A stretch of DNA of 64,000 nucleotides from Undibacter mobilis (GCF_003367195.1 NZ_QRGO01000001.1:1970501-2034500), one strand, 5' to 3'; shown: positions 36,431 through 45,363, counted from the first letter of the stretch. Translations and numbers: made by a program. The notes: generated by a model from the sequence alone, not told the origin.

Positions 36431-36532
36431 GGCCCTAGTACCGGCGGCCTGCTCTCGGCGTTCGAGGCGTAATACGCGCATGGCGTGACGCACCTCGGCC
36501 CTAGCAACGGCCGTCCTCCAAAAAGGTGCGCG
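36431..36532 (+). promoter_or_regulatory. Candidate structured mgtE leader hiding the ribosome binding site
   Basis: The motif GGCCCTAG followed by a GGC-rich half-stem occurs twice (36431 and 36497). The second lies in a nested hairpin: CGCACCT (36489-36495) pairs with AGGTGCG (36524-36530), and CGGCC (36496-36500) pairs with GGCCG (36509-36513) with a CTAGCAAC loop. The outer right arm contains AGGTG, the likely SD of mgtE. It looks like a translation-controlling leader; I do not recognise a known riboswitch. Confidence 0.5.
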
Positions 36533-37906
36533 ATGGATACCGAAAACCTTCTTCACAAGGCCGACCTTTCGCCGTCTGAGCTCGCCAAGGCGATGCTTAA
36601 CCGGCATGTCGGCGACAACGTCGAAACGCTGAACAATCTGGAAATCGAGCAGGCGGCGCCGGTGCTGGCGGCGCTGCCGGTCGAACGCGCGGTCGAAATC
36701 CTCGACCAGCCGGAATTCTTCGGCGGCCCCGAGCTCATCGCTTCGCTGCCGGCGGCCCATGCCGCCGCGCTGCTCAACGCCATGTCGGCCGACCGCGCCG
36801 CCGATATCGTGCGCCTGTTGCCGGAGGATACCGCGCCGCTGGTGCTGGCCGTGCTCGACGACGAGAGCCGCAGCGCCATCCAGCGCCTGCTGGTCTACCC
36901 GGAAGACACCGCGGGCGGCCTGATGACGACCGAGTTCGTCAGCGTGCCGTCGAACTTCACGGTGGGGCAGACTTTGGAGCACATTCGCCACGTCGAGCGC
37001 ACCCGCGAGACCGTCTACGCCATCTATGTGCTCGATCCGGCGACCAAGCGCCTGGTGCAGATGGTCACATTGCGCCGGCTCATCTCCGCCGACCCGTCGG
37101 CGCCGATCCTGTCGGCGGCGCGCGAGAGCAAGCCGATCACGGTGACGCCGCAGACCGACCGCGAAGAGGTCGGGCGGCTGTTCCGCAAATACGACCTGCT
37201 GGCCGTGCCGGTGGTCGATCACTTCGGTCATGTGCTCGGCATCGTCACGGTCGATGACGCCATCGACGCCATGCTGCAGGAGAGCAGCGAGGACGTGCAG
37301 AAGTTCGGCGGCATGGAAGCGATCGACAAGCCCTATTTGCAGATGGGTTTCGGCGCCATGATCAAGAAGCGCGCCGGCTGGCTGTGCGTTCTGTTCCTCA
37401 GCGAAATGCTGACCGCGAGCGCCATGCAGTCCTTCGAGGCCGAACTGGAGAAGGCCATTGTGCTAACCTTGTTCGTGCCGCTGATCATGAGCTCCGGTGG
37501 CAATTCCGGCTCGCAGGCGACCTCGCTGCTGATCCGTTCGCTGGCGCTCCAGGAACTGCGCCTGCGCGACTGGTGGCGCGTCGCCATCCGCGAATTGCCG
37601 ACCGGCATCGTGCTCGGCTCGTTCCTCGGCATCATCGGCATCGCGCGCATTGCCATCTGGCAGTCGGCGGGCCTCTACGATTACGGCCCGCACTGGCAGC
37701 TTGTCGCGCTCACCGTCGGCACGGCGCTGATCGGCATCGTCACCTTCGGCTCGATGGCGGGCTCGATGCTGCCCTTCATCCTCAAGCGCGCCGGCTTCGA
37801 CCCGGCGAGCGCATCCGCGCCGTTCGTGGCGACGTTGGTCGATGTCACCGGCCTCGTCATCTACTTCAGCGTGGCGCTGGTGATTTTGCGCGGCACATTG
37901 CTTTAG
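36533..37906 (+). CDS. mgtE: Magnesium transporter MgtE
   Basis: A 457-residue MgtE Mg2+ channel. It has the cytosolic N domain of helical repeats (LPVERAVEILDQ, LPAAHAAALLNAM, LPEDTAPLVLAV), a CBS pair (about 130-255, with VYAIYVLDPATKRLVQMVTLRRLI and LLAVPVVDHFGHVLGIVTVDDAI), a plug helix and five membrane helices (from about 275, including the pore segment SSGGNSGSQATSLLIRSLAL). ATG at 36533 has AAGGTG upstream. The leader of 36431-36532 may sense the state of the cell. Confidence 0.94.
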   Translation: MDTENLLHKADLSPSELAKAMLNRHVGDNVETLNNLEIEQAAPVLAALPVERAVEILDQPEFFGGPELIASLPAAHAAALLNAMSADRAADIVRLLPEDTAPLVLAVLDDESRSAIQRLLVYPEDTAGGLMTTEFVSVPSNFTVGQTLEHIRHVERTRETVYAIYVLDPATKRLVQMVTLRRLISADPSAPILSAARESKPITVTPQTDREEVGRLFRKYDLLAVPVVDHFGHVLGIVTVDDAIDAMLQESSEDVQKFGGMEAIDKPYLQMGFGAMIKKRAGWLCVLFLSEMLTASAMQSFEAELEKAIVLTLFVPLIMSSGGNSGSQATSLLIRSLALQELRLRDWWRVAIRELPTGIVLGSFLGIIGIARIAIWQSAGLYDYGPHWQLVALTVGTALIGIVTFGSMAGSMLPFILKRAGFDPASASAPFVATLVDVTGLVIYFSVALVILRGTLL

Positions 37907-37916
37907 GGATCACGCG

Positions 37917-38678
37917 CTAGCGCAGCGCGTCGAAAAGCGGCAGGCTGACGAGCCCCGAGAAGCCGATGATGATGTAAGCGACACGCCGATAGAGCGTGTC
38001 GCTGGTGCCGCGGAACCAGCGCGCGCCCACCGCCATCGCCGCGATGAAGGGGATGCCGATCACGAAAGCGAGCGCCAGCACCTCGGCGCCGAACACGCCG
38101 GCGATGGCATAAGCGGCGATCGCCAGCGCGCCCTGAATGGCGAACAGCACCATGATGTTGGCGCGCACCGTGGTCGCGTTGTTCGGACCGCCGAGCCAGA
38201 ACACCAGAAGCGCCGGCGCCGCGATCTGCACCGCGCCGGAGCCGAAGCCGGCAAAAGCGCCGACGCCGAGCGAGGCCGCGATGGTCGGACGGCCGTGGTA
38301 GCGCCACCCGGTGATCAACACGACAAGGGCGAACAGCACCAGCGCTGCGATGAACCAGCGCAGGACCAGGGCATCGACATAAACCAGCGCCGCGACGCCG
38401 ACGGGCAGGGCGAGCGCGCCGGCGATCGCCACGGGAAGCACCTCGCGGCGGGTCGCCTGCGGCCAGCACTGGACGGCGAAAGGGGCGCTGCAAATGGTGT
38501 CGAACAGCAGCAAGGTCGGCGCCGCGATGTGCGGGCCGTAAACCGCCGAAATCAGCGGGATATAAATGAGGGCCGAGCCGAAGCCGGTGAAGCCGCGCAC
38601 CAGCCCGGCCGCGACGGAAATGGCCAGAGCAACGGGAAAGCGCGGATCGGCGACGACCGACGCGAAAATTTCTGTCAT
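37917..38678 (-). CDS. TauE/SafE family permease
   Basis: A 253-residue membrane protein with eight helices of the TauE/SafE family (PF01925). A duplicated pattern is visible: [17 protein letters not shown] in the first half and [20 protein letters not shown] in the second. Substrates are sulfite, sulfoacetate or similar anions; this one is not assignable. It is convergent to mgtE (10 bases) and divergent from ruvC. No known partner. Confidence 0.87.
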   Translation of the reverse strand: MTEIFASVVADPRFPVALAISVAAGLVRGFTGFGSALIYIPLISAVYGPHIAAPTLLLFDTICSAPFAVQCWPQATRREVLPVAIAGALALPVGVAALVYVDALVLRWFIAALVLFALVVLITGWRYHGRPTIAASLGVGAFAGFGSGAVQIAAPALLVFWLGGPNNATTVRANIMVLFAIQGALAIAAYAIAGVFGAEVLALAFVIGIPFIAAMAVGARWFRGTSDTLYRRVAYIIIGFSGLVSLPLFDALR

Positions 38679-38775
38679 TGGAACCAGCCCCGGCAGGACG
38701 GTCGTTCTACCAGCCGGGCCCGGACGGGGCTACCGGCTTCTGGCCCGCCGCCGTCCCCGGGGTTATCAACGGGAC

Positions 38776-39291
38776 ATGGCCAGCCAACCGATTCGCATTC
38801 TCGGCATCGATCCGGGCCTCCGCCGCACCGGCTGGGGGCTGATCGAAAGCGAAGGCAATCGTCTGATCCATGTCGCCTGCGGTTCGGTGGAGACCTCCGA
38901 ACGTGTCGATCTTGGCCAGCGGCTGGTCGCGATCCATGACGGGCTGATGGCAGTGATCGAGCGCTACGCCCCGCAGGAAGCCGCGGTGGAGCAGACTTTC
39001 GTCAACGGCAACGGCGCCTCGACGCTCAAGCTCGGTCAGGCGCGCGGCATCGCCATGCTGGTTCCCTCGCGCGCGGGTCTCAGCGTTGCCGAATACGCAC
39101 CGAACCTGATCAAGAAGACGGTGGTCGGCGCCGGCCATGCCGAGAAGGCGCAAATCCGGCTGATGATCGGCGTGCTGCTGCCGAAGGCGCAGCCGAAGAG
39201 CGAGGACGCCGCCGACGCGCTGGCGATCGCCATTTGCCATGCGCATCATCGCGCCAGCATCATGTTGAAGATGAAGGTGGCGGCGCGATGA
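38776..39291 (+). CDS. ruvC: Holliday junction endonuclease RuvC
   Basis: A 171-residue RuvC resolvase. The catalytic Asp is in [16 protein letters not shown] (D12), followed by [10 protein letters not shown], and the final acidic residues lie in [16 protein letters not shown] near residue 150. It cuts four-way junctions bound by RuvAB. The ATG at 38776 is the natural family start; the longer ORF to 38566 overlaps the TauE gene. A palindromic repeat separates it from ruvA. Confidence 0.95.
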   Translation: MASQPIRILGIDPGLRRTGWGLIESEGNRLIHVACGSVETSERVDLGQRLVAIHDGLMAVIERYAPQEAAVEQTFVNGNGASTLKLGQARGIAMLVPSRAGLSVAEYAPNLIKKTVVGAGHAEKAQIRLMIGVLLPKAQPKSEDAADALAIAICHAHHRASIMLKMKVAAR

Positions 39292-39323
39292 GGGGCAAGC
39301 CTTGGCTTTCCATGTACTGCAGC

Positions 39324-39425
39324 CCTCATCGGCCTCATGCTGAGGAGGCGGCGCAGCGGCTGTCTCGAAGCATGAGACCGCCCCATCCTTCGAGACGCGG
39401 CCTGCGGCCGCTCCTCAGGATGAGG
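39324..39425. repeat. Intergenic palindromic repeat, family C (two inverted units)
   Basis: Two units in opposite orientation: 39334-39376 (CATGCTGAGGAG...CTCGAAGCATG) and 39384-39422 (CATCCTTCGAGAC...CTCAGGATG). The whole is bordered by CCTCATC and GATGAGG. It lies between ruvC and ruvA. Confidence 0.82.
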
Positions 39426-39459
39426 CGGAGAGAGACGGCAGCATGATCGGCAAGCTCCA

Positions 39460-40077
39460 ATGATTGGAAAATTAAAAGGCATCATCGATAGCTACGGCGA
39501 GGATTACGTCATTCTCGATGTGGGCGGCGTCGGCTATCAGGTGCATTGCGCGGCGCGCACGCTGACCGCGCTGCCGGCGCCGGGCGAAGCGGCGACACTC
39601 GCCATTGAAACCTATGTGCGCGAGGACCAGATCAAGCTCTTCGGTTTCACGACCGACGCCGAGCGCGAATGGTTCCGCCTGTTGCAGACGGTGCAGGGCG
39701 TCGGCGCCAAGGTGGCGCTGTCGGTGCTGTCGACACTGAAGGTCAATGAACTCGCCAATGCCATTGCCATGCGCGACAAGGCTTCGGTGGCGCGCACGCC
39801 GGGTGTCGGCGCCAAGGTCGCCGAGCGCATCGTGTCGGAACTGAAAGACAAGGTGCCGGCCTACGCCGATGTCGATTTCGGCGCGGCGCAAATGGCCGGT
39901 GCGGTCGATGAGCGGCGCGCGCCCAAGCCGGTGCTCGATGCCGTGTCGGCGCTGGTCAATCTCGGCTATGGCCAGCCGCAGGCGGCAACTGCGATTGCAG
40001 CAGCATCGCGCGCGCTGGGCGAGGGCGCGGAGACGGCGGCGCTGATCCGGCAGGGACTTAAAGAACTTGCCAAATGA
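39460..40077 (+). CDS. ruvA: Holliday junction helicase subunit RuvA
   Basis: A 205-residue Ruv[29 protein letters not shown] opens the OB domain; [18 protein letters not shown] and [21 protein letters not shown] are the two helix-hairpin-helix motifs; the C-terminal domain binds RuvB. It loads RuvB onto junctions. Its stop overlaps the cytidine deaminase start (ATGA). Confidence 0.96.
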   Translation: MIGKLKGIIDSYGEDYVILDVGGVGYQVHCAARTLTALPAPGEAATLAIETYVREDQIKLFGFTTDAEREWFRLLQTVQGVGAKVALSVLSTLKVNELANAIAMRDKASVARTPGVGAKVAERIVSELKDKVPAYADVDFGAAQMAGAVDERRAPKPVLDAVSALVNLGYGQPQAATAIAAASRALGEGAETAALIRQGLKELAK

Positions 40078-40511
40078 CAGATGAGCGAATGAAACTGACC
40101 GCGAAAGACAAAGAGCTGATCGACGCCGCCACCAAGGCGATCAAGTCGCGCTATCGCAATGACTGGCAGGAGGTCGGCGCGGCGCTGCGCACGCGCGACG
40201 GCCGCCTTGTCGTCGGCGTCAATCTCGACGCCTATGTCGGGCGCGGCGCGGTCTGCGCCGAGGCGGTGGCGATCGGCACCGCGCTGACGGACAAAGGCGA
40301 TCAGGGCATCGAGACCATTGTCGCCGTGCGTCATCCCAAGCCGGGTGAGCCCGGCGACATTGCCGTTGTGTCGCCCTGCGGCGCCTGCCGCGAACTGATC
40401 CACGACTACGACGCCAAGGCGCGCGTCATCGTGCCTGACGGCAAGAAGGGTCCGACCGTGGTGACCATCGGTGAATTGCTGCCGAACAAATATCGCCGGG
40501 GGATGATGTGA
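40074..40511 (+). CDS. cdd: Cytidine deaminase-family protein
   Basis: A 145-residue zinc-dependent deaminase of the cytidine deaminase fold. The active-site motifs are [13 protein letters not shown] (Cys-Ala-Glu) and [13 protein letters not shown] (Cys-x2-Cys). Its substrate may be cytidine, deoxycytidine or blasticidin-like. It sits between ruvA and ruvB, overlapping both by four bases, an unusual place. Confidence 0.85.
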   Translation: MTDERMKLTAKDKELIDAATKAIKSRYRNDWQEVGAALRTRDGRLVVGVNLDAYVGRGAVCAEAVAIGTALTDKGDQGIETIVAVRHPKPGEPGDIAVVSPCGACRELIHDYDAKARVIVPDGKKGPTVVTIGELLPNKYRRGMM

Positions 40512-41557
40512 CCACGACCCCCAAGCGCCTCGTGACCCCGGACAAGCGCGACGACGATGTCGACGCCTCGCTGCGGCCGCAGAAGCTCGCCGAGTTCGTC
40601 GGCCAGGAAAAAGCCCGCGCCAATCTCTCGGTGTTCATCGAGGCGGCCAAGGCGCGCGGCGAGGCGCTGGATCATGTGCTGTTCGTCGGACCGCCCGGCC
40701 TCGGCAAGACGACTTTGGCGCAGATCGTGGCGCGTGAGATGGGCGTCAATTTCCGCTCCACCTCGGGCCCGGTGATCGCCAAGGCCGGCGATCTTGCTGC
40801 GCTGCTCACCAATCTCGAGCCGCGCGACGTGCTGTTCATCGACGAGATCCATCGCCTCAATCCGCATGTCGAGGAAATCCTCTATCCGGCGATGGAGGAC
40901 TTCCAGCTCGATCTCATCATCGGCGAAGGTCCCGCGGCGCGTTCGGTGAAGATCGATCTGGCGCCATTCACTTTGGTTGGCGCGACGACGCGCGCCGGGC
41001 TGCTGACCAATCCGCTGCGCGACCGCTTCGGCATTCCGATCCGTTTGAATTTCTACACCGAGGCCGAACTCGAACTCATCGTGGCGCGCGGCGCGCGCGT
41101 GCTCGGTCTGCCGATGACGCCGGAAGGCGCCAACGAGATTGCCAAGCGCTCGCGTGGTACCCCGCGCATCGCCGGCCGGCTGCTGCGCCGCGTGCGCGAC
41201 TTTGCCCACGTCGATGGCGACAAGGCGGTCGACCGTGCGATTGCCGACAAGGCATTGTCGGCCCTCGAAGTGGACGCCAGCGGCCTCGACGCCATGGACC
41301 GTCGCTACCTGAAAATGATCGCCGAGAACTATGCCGGCGGACCGGTCGGCATCGAGACCATCGCCGCGGCCTTGTCGGAGCCGCGCGACGCCATCGAGGA
41401 CATCATCGAACCTTATCTGATCCAGAAGGGCTTCATCCAGCGCACGCCGCGCGGCCGTTTGCTGACCGGCGCCGCGTTCAAGCACCTCGGCCTCAACGAG
41501 CCCAAGCGAGATCCGAGCCAGTTCGGGTTGTTCGCTGGGGAGGAAGACGCGGAGTAA
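40508..41557 (+). CDS. ruvB: Holliday junction helicase RuvB
   Basis: A 349-residue AAA+ motor. Walker A is [15 protein letters not shown] (about residue 60), Walker B is [22 protein letters not shown], sensor I and the beta-hairpin are at [19 protein letters not shown], and the winged-helix end is [18 protein letters not shown]. The GTG at 40508 overlaps the cdd stop. It drives branch migration with RuvA. Confidence 0.96.
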   Translation: MTTTPKRLVTPDKRDDDVDASLRPQKLAEFVGQEKARANLSVFIEAAKARGEALDHVLFVGPPGLGKTTLAQIVAREMGVNFRSTSGPVIAKAGDLAALLTNLEPRDVLFIDEIHRLNPHVEEILYPAMEDFQLDLIIGEGPAARSVKIDLAPFTLVGATTRAGLLTNPLRDRFGIPIRLNFYTEAELELIVARGARVLGLPMTPEGANEIAKRSRGTPRIAGRLLRRVRDFAHVDGDKAVDRAIADKALSALEVDASGLDAMDRRYLKMIAENYAGGPVGIETIAAALSEPRDAIEDIIEPYLIQKGFIQRTPRGRLLTGAAFKHLGLNEPKRDPSQFGLFAGEEDAE

Positions 41558-41562
41558 CGCAG

Positions 41563-42027
41563 TTGGCATTGAACTCTCTCGACGGCACCGTCACCGACGG
41601 CCTGCATCATCAGAAAATCCGCGTCTATTACGAGGACACGGATTTTTCCGGCGTCGTCTATCACGCCAGCTATCTGCGTTTCATGGAGCGCGGGCGCACC
41701 AATTATCTGCGCCTCCTCGGGGCCGATCACCGCGCGCTGTTCGAGGAAACCGAGAAGGAAGCGCCGGGCTTTGCCTTCGTGGTGCGGCAGATGAAGATCG
41801 ACTTCAAGCGGCCGGCGAAGATGGACGACCTGCTCGATCTCTATACGCGGCCGAAAGAGGTCAAGGGCGCCTCGATCACGCTGCATCAGCAGGTCAAGCG
41901 CGGCGACGAATTGCTGGTCGAAGCCGATGTGCAGGTCGCTTTCGTCTCCGGCGGCCGCGCGAAGCCGATCCCGAAGCCGCTGCGCATTGCCATGAAGGCG
42001 GATCAGGACGCCGGCGGGGCTGCTTAA
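41563..42027 (+). CDS. ybgC: Acyl-CoA thioesterase YbgC of the Tol-Pal locus
   Basis: A 154-residue hot-dog fold thioesterase. The active-site motif EDTDFSGVVYHASYLRFMERGR is clear. It starts at a TTG (41563) with GGAG about 11 bases upstream; another TTG lies two codons on. In most relatives ybgC directly precedes tolQ, but here about 4.5 kb of other genes intervene. It hydrolyses short acyl-CoAs or acyl-ACP in phospholipid turnover. Confidence 0.88.
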   Translation: MALNSLDGTVTDGLHHQKIRVYYEDTDFSGVVYHASYLRFMERGRTNYLRLLGADHRALFEETEKEAPGFAFVVRQMKIDFKRPAKMDDLLDLYTRPKEVKGASITLHQQVKRGDELLVEADVQVAFVSGGRAKPIPKPLRIAMKADQDAGGAA

Positions 42028-42114
42028 CGCCGGTGCGCCCGCGTCTGTGGCGCGGCGTTTGCCGTCGTCAGAAATCGGGCGGCGCGCGGCGGTCGCACGT
42101 GCTAGATTTGCACC

Positions 42115-42687
42115 ATGAACGAACAAAGCTTCACACTGTTCGACACGGCCATCGGCGTTTGCGCCATCGCCTGGAATGCGCGCGGCCTGATTGGCGTGCA
42201 ATTGCCGGAAGGCGAGACGGATGCGACACGCCGGCGGATGCGCGAGCGTTTCCCCGATGCGGCCGAGCGCATGCCGGACCTCGCCGCGCAACAGGCCGTC
42301 GACGGCATTGTGGCGCTGCTGAGCGGAAACAGGCGCGACCTTTCTGCCGTTGTCATCGACGACAGCGCGACGCCCGAATTCAACGCGCGCGTTTATAAAA
42401 TCGTGCGGCAGATTCCGCCGGGCGAGACGCTAACCTATGGCGAGGTCGCCGAACGCCTCGGCGACAAGACGCTGGCGCGCGCCGTCGGTCAGGCGATGGG
42501 GCAGAACCCGTGTCCCGTCGTCATGCCCTGTCATCGTGTGCTGGCGGCCAGCGGTCACACCGGCGGCTTCTCCGCGCCTGGCGGCGTGGTGACGAAACTG
42601 AAGCTGCTCACCATCGAGGGCGCGCAGCCCGGCGGGCCCACCTTGTTTGACTCCTTGCCGCTCGCCGTCGCGCCACACGGGCGCTGA
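42115..42687 (+). CDS. ogt: Methylated-DNA-[protein]-cysteine S-methyltransferase
   Basis: A 190-residue O6-alkylguanine-DNA alkyltransferase. The acceptor cysteine is in VVMPCHRVLAASG (about residue 142), preceded by the helix-turn-helix helix TLTYGEVAERLGDKTLARAVGQAMGQNP. Residues 1-75 are the N-terminal Ogt domain. It repairs alkylated guanine by a one-use transfer. The start is ATG 42115 after a short intergenic gap from ybgC. Confidence 0.92.
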   Translation: MNEQSFTLFDTAIGVCAIAWNARGLIGVQLPEGETDATRRRMRERFPDAAERMPDLAAQQAVDGIVALLSGNRRDLSAVVIDDSATPEFNARVYKIVRQIPPGETLTYGEVAERLGDKTLARAVGQAMGQNPCPVVMPCHRVLAASGHTGGFSAPGGVVTKLKLLTIEGAQPGGPTLFDSLPLAVAPHGR

Positions 42688-42717
42688 CGCGGGTTCCACT
42701 CGCTTTCTTTGCCTGAC

Positions 42718-42740
42718 TCATGTAAAGCCCCTTCACATGA
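42718..42740. promoter_or_regulatory. Inverted repeat upstream of TetR gene
   Basis: TCATGT (42718-42723) and ACATGA (42735-42740) form an inverted repeat with an 11-base spacer, 14 bases before the TetR ATG. Size and place suit autoregulation. Confidence 0.4.
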
Positions 42741-42753
42741 AGGCTTGCTGCGC

Positions 42754-43410
42754 ATGAGATGGACCAAGCACGGGCGCGATGGTGCGTCGGGTGGCGGTGA
42801 GGGCCCGCGCGGCTACCATCACGGCAACCTCAAAGAGGCGCTGGTCCGTGCGGCGCTGGAACTCATCGCCGAGAAGGGCCCGGCCGGCTTCACCTTTGCC
42901 GACGCGGCGCGCTGGGCCGGCGTCTCACCGGCGGCGCCCTATCGTCATTTCAAGAGCCGCGAGGAACTGCTCGCCGACGTGGCGCGGCGCGGCTTCGAGT
43001 TGTTCACGGCCGCCCTCGACAAAGCCTGGGACGATGGCAAGCCCGATCCGCTGACGGCATTCCACCGGCTCGGCAAGGCCTATCTCGATTTCGCGCGCGA
43101 CATGCCGGCCTATTACTCGGCGATGTTCGAAGCCGGCGTGCCACAGGACACCGATCCGCAAATGCGCATCGCGGGAGAGAACGCCTTCGGCGTCTTGCGC
43201 GCGGCGGCGGAACGGCTGGTGGCTTCGATGCCGGCGGGCGCGCGGCCGCCGGCCTTGATGGTGGCGCTGCATATCTGGTCGATGACGCACGGCATCGCGT
43301 CGCTGTTCGGGCGCGGCGATCGCGCGCGGCGGGCGCTGCCCATGGCGCCGGACGAACTGCTCGAGGCCGCCGTGCTTGTTTATTTGCGCGGCCTCGGCCT
43401 GCCGGCGTGA
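42754..43410 (+). CDS. TetR/AcrR family regulator
   Basis: A 218-residue regulator. The N-terminal helix-turn-helix domain is clear (LVRAALELIAEKGPAGFTFADAARWAGVSPAAPYRHFKSREELLADVARRG, shown here in parts: AALELIAEKG, AARWAGVSPAAPYRHF). The C-terminal domain is the WHG/TetR_C_33 type with GVLRAAAERLV and HGIASLFGRGD. The ligand is unknown. An inverted repeat lies just upstream. It stands between ogt and a quinone oxidoreductase gene on the other strand. Confidence 0.88.
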   Translation: MRWTKHGRDGASGGGEGPRGYHHGNLKEALVRAALELIAEKGPAGFTFADAARWAGVSPAAPYRHFKSREELLADVARRGFELFTAALDKAWDDGKPDPLTAFHRLGKAYLDFARDMPAYYSAMFEAGVPQDTDPQMRIAGENAFGVLRAAAERLVASMPAGARPPALMVALHIWSMTHGIASLFGRGDRARRALPMAPDELLEAAVLVYLRGLGLPA

Positions 43411-43437
43411 GGCCGGCAGGCTTGGGTTATCCGCGTC

Positions 43438-44286
43438 TTAGGCGGTGAGGATCGCTTTCACGGCGTCGGCCAGCGGCGTGGTCGGCTTGCCCGTCAGCTT
43501 CGACAAGGTCTTGCTGTCGTCGAACAGGGCGCCTTGCGCAATCGGCACTTCCCAGCCGGCGATCATCTTGGCGAAACCTTCCGGCACGCCGTGGCTGGCA
43601 AGACCCGCCGCGTAGTCGGCAACGCTGACATTCGTGTAGGGAATCGTCTTGCCGGTCTGCCTGGAAATTTCCGCAGCCAGCTCCGCGAGCGTGAAGGCCT
43701 TGTCGGCAGCCAGCTCATAGGTCTTGCCGTCATGGCCCGATGTCGTGAGCACCGCGACCGCCGCTGCGGCGTAGTCGGTGCGCGGGGTGGCGGCAATCTT
43801 GCCGTCGCTGGCCGCGCCGTACAGCGCGCCGCCCGCCACCGCGCCCTGGATGCCGGCCGCATAGTTCTCGGTGTACCAGCCGTTGCGCAGGAAGGTGTAC
43901 GGGATGCCGGATGCCTTGATCGCGGCTTCGGAGGTGCGATGCTCGGCGGCAAGATCGATGCCCGAGGTGTCGGCGTGCAGGATGCTCGTATAGACGATGC
44001 GTTTGACGCCGGTCTTTTTCGCGGCCGCGACCACCGCCTCATGCTGCGCCCCGCGCTGGCCAACGTCGTTCGACGAGATCAGCAGCAGAGTATCGATGCC
44101 CTTGAAGGCGGCCTCGAGCGTGGCCGGCTTGGTGTAATCGGCCTCACGGGCGGCGACGCCGAGATCGGCGGCTTTCGCGGGTGTGCGGACGAGGGCGACG
44201 ATGTCGCCGGCCGGGACCTTGGACTTGAGCTGGGCCACGATGAGACGGCCGAGCTGGCCGGTGGCGCCGGTAATTCCGATAGTCAT
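43438..44286 (-). CDS. NmrA-like NAD(P)H:quinone oxidoreductase (QorB/YtfG type)
   Basis: A 282-residue NmrA-family atypical SDR. The Rossmann start IGITGATGQLGRLIVAQLKS and the later LLLISSNDVGQRGAQHEAVV match QorB/YtfG, which reduces quinones with NADPH. It is divergent from an HxlR regulator, as in the E. coli ytfG-ytfH pair. GAGGG lies near its ATG at 44286. Confidence 0.86.
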   Translation of the reverse strand: MTIGITGATGQLGRLIVAQLKSKVPAGDIVALVRTPAKAADLGVAAREADYTKPATLEAAFKGIDTLLLISSNDVGQRGAQHEAVVAAAKKTGVKRIVYTSILHADTSGIDLAAEHRTSEAAIKASGIPYTFLRNGWYTENYAAGIQGAVAGGALYGAASDGKIAATPRTDYAAAAVAVLTTSGHDGKTYELAADKAFTLAELAAEISRQTGKTIPYTNVSVADYAAGLASHGVPEGFAKMIAGWEVPIAQGALFDDSKTLSKLTGKPTTPLADAVKAILTA

Positions 44287-44346
44287 GGATTGGATTCCTT
44301 GAGGGTGAGAAGCGATACCCCCACATAAATGACTTGATTATTTTTA

Positions 44347-44371
44347 GTAAGTACATACAAAAGCGTAAGTA
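44347..44371. promoter_or_regulatory. Direct repeats GTAAGTA in the ytfG/ytfH-like divergent region
   Basis: GTAAGTA occurs at 44347-44353 and 44365-44371, an 18-base period, in an AT-rich divergent promoter region; the second overlaps the HxlR start. This is the right place for HxlR binding. Confidence 0.4.
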
Positions 44372-44871
44372 TGAAGAAAGTTCGGTGCCGCATGGCGGCC
44401 CACTGGCCGGAGCCTGAACCTATGCCGCGACCGTCAGATTTTTTGGAAACCGAGCCTCCGTCGCTTTCGGAGCTGCTCGCCCGCGGCGATCTCCTCGCCG
44501 AAGCCTGCCCCTCTCGCGAGGTGTTGAAGCACCTGACCAGCCGCTGGGGCGTGCTGGTGATGATCGTGCTGGAGCGGCGCATGCACCGCTTCAGCGAACT
44601 GCGCCGGGCAGTCGGCGGGGTGAGCGAGCGCATGCTGGCGCAGACGCTGCAGAATCTCGAGAAGGACGGCATGGTCGCGCGCGTCGCTTACGAGGTCGTG
44701 CCGCCGCATGTGGAATACAGCCTGACGCCGCTCGGCCGCGAAGCGGCGGAAAAGGTGAGGGTGCTCGCCGACTGGATCGAGACGAGCATGCCACGCATCA
44801 TGACGCATTGGGAAAAAGCTGGCAGCGCGCGGGCGGGGGATGCCGTGGCTCATGAAGGCCACGCAATCTGA
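44371..44871 (+). CDS. HxlR family transcriptional regulator (YtfH/QorR-like)
   Basis: A 166-residue winged helix-turn-helix protein. The CPSREVLKHLTSRWGVLVMIVL core has the HxlR family cysteine, and HRFSELRRAVGGVSERMLAQTLQNLEKDG is the recognition region (shown in parts). Starts at 44371, 44392 and 44422 are possible; the last gives a shorter tail. It is divergent from the quinone oxidoreductase gene and probably represses it in a cysteine-redox manner as QorR/YodB do. Confidence 0.85.
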   Translation: MKKVRCRMAAHWPEPEPMPRPSDFLETEPPSLSELLARGDLLAEACPSREVLKHLTSRWGVLVMIVLERRMHRFSELRRAVGGVSERMLAQTLQNLEKDGMVARVAYEVVPPHVEYSLTPLGREAAEKVRVLADWIETSMPRIMTHWEKAGSARAGDAVAHEGHAI

Positions 44872-44914
44872 CAATCGCCGGCGTGCCGGAGCGCGATTGA
44901 CGACGTGAGGGCGC

Positions 44915-45181
44915 CTAGCCGGCTTTCAGTTTTCTCGCTTTCCGCAAATCCGCGTTCATCCGAGTCTGCCAGCCGGCGCCAGTCGCGCGGTATGCGGCCA
45001 GTACGTCGGCATCGAGTCTGAGCTTCACCGCCTGTTTCGGATTTTCCAGGGGCGGACGTCCTCTGCGAACAAGCTTGCCAGCTTGTCGAATTTCTGCGCG
45101 GTCCAAGAATTCTTCGGTCAGCTCCGGTGCGTCATCCGGATCTTTCCATGCGGCTGTTCCAGATTTTTTCTTCTTTGGCAT
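44915..45181 (-). CDS. brnA: BrnA family antitoxin
   Basis: An 88-residue BrnA with acidic ELTEEFLDRAEIRQ and the ribbon-helix-helix C terminus VKLRLDADVLAAYRATGAGWQTRMNADLR (shown in parts: VKLRLDADVLAAYRATG). BrnA normally binds BrnT and represses the pair. The partner BrnT upstream is broken by frameshifts (45132-45356), so this is an orphan antitoxin. Confidence 0.88.
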   Translation of the reverse strand: MPKKKKSGTAAWKDPDDAPELTEEFLDRAEIRQAGKLVRRGRPPLENPKQAVKLRLDADVLAAYRATGAGWQTRMNADLRKARKLKAG

Positions 45182-45356
45182 GGCAATGTCTCATCGAGAT
45201 GATGAGCGGGCTTCGCCGCGCTGTGTCCAGACCATCACCACCAGTCGCCCGTCGACAATCGATGCGGTCAGTCCCGCGAACAGTTCGGCGGCGCGGGCGA
45301 AATCCAGCCCCGCGGTGCTCAAGCGTCAAAGCACGCTTCGCCGGGTCGAACGTTAC
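45132..45356 (-). pseudogene. brnT: brnT toxin remnant with two compensating frameshifts
   Basis: On the minus strand one frame begins VTFDPAKRALTLEHRG, a second frame continues LDFARAAELFAGLTAS and VDGRLVVMVWTQRGEAR, and the first resumes at IISMRHCHAKEEK. This is the BrnT consensus split by one extra base in a GGGG run and one missing base about 100 bases later. A loop between TAS and VDG also seems shortened, and no canonical start codon precedes VTFDP. The overlap with brnA is as in intact systems. Confidence 0.72.
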
Positions 45357-45363
45357 AATAATT

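Noticed and set aside
36300..36532. M-box (ykoK) riboswitch in the mgtE leader
   Set aside because: I cannot match the conserved M-box core, so I keep it as an unclassified leader.
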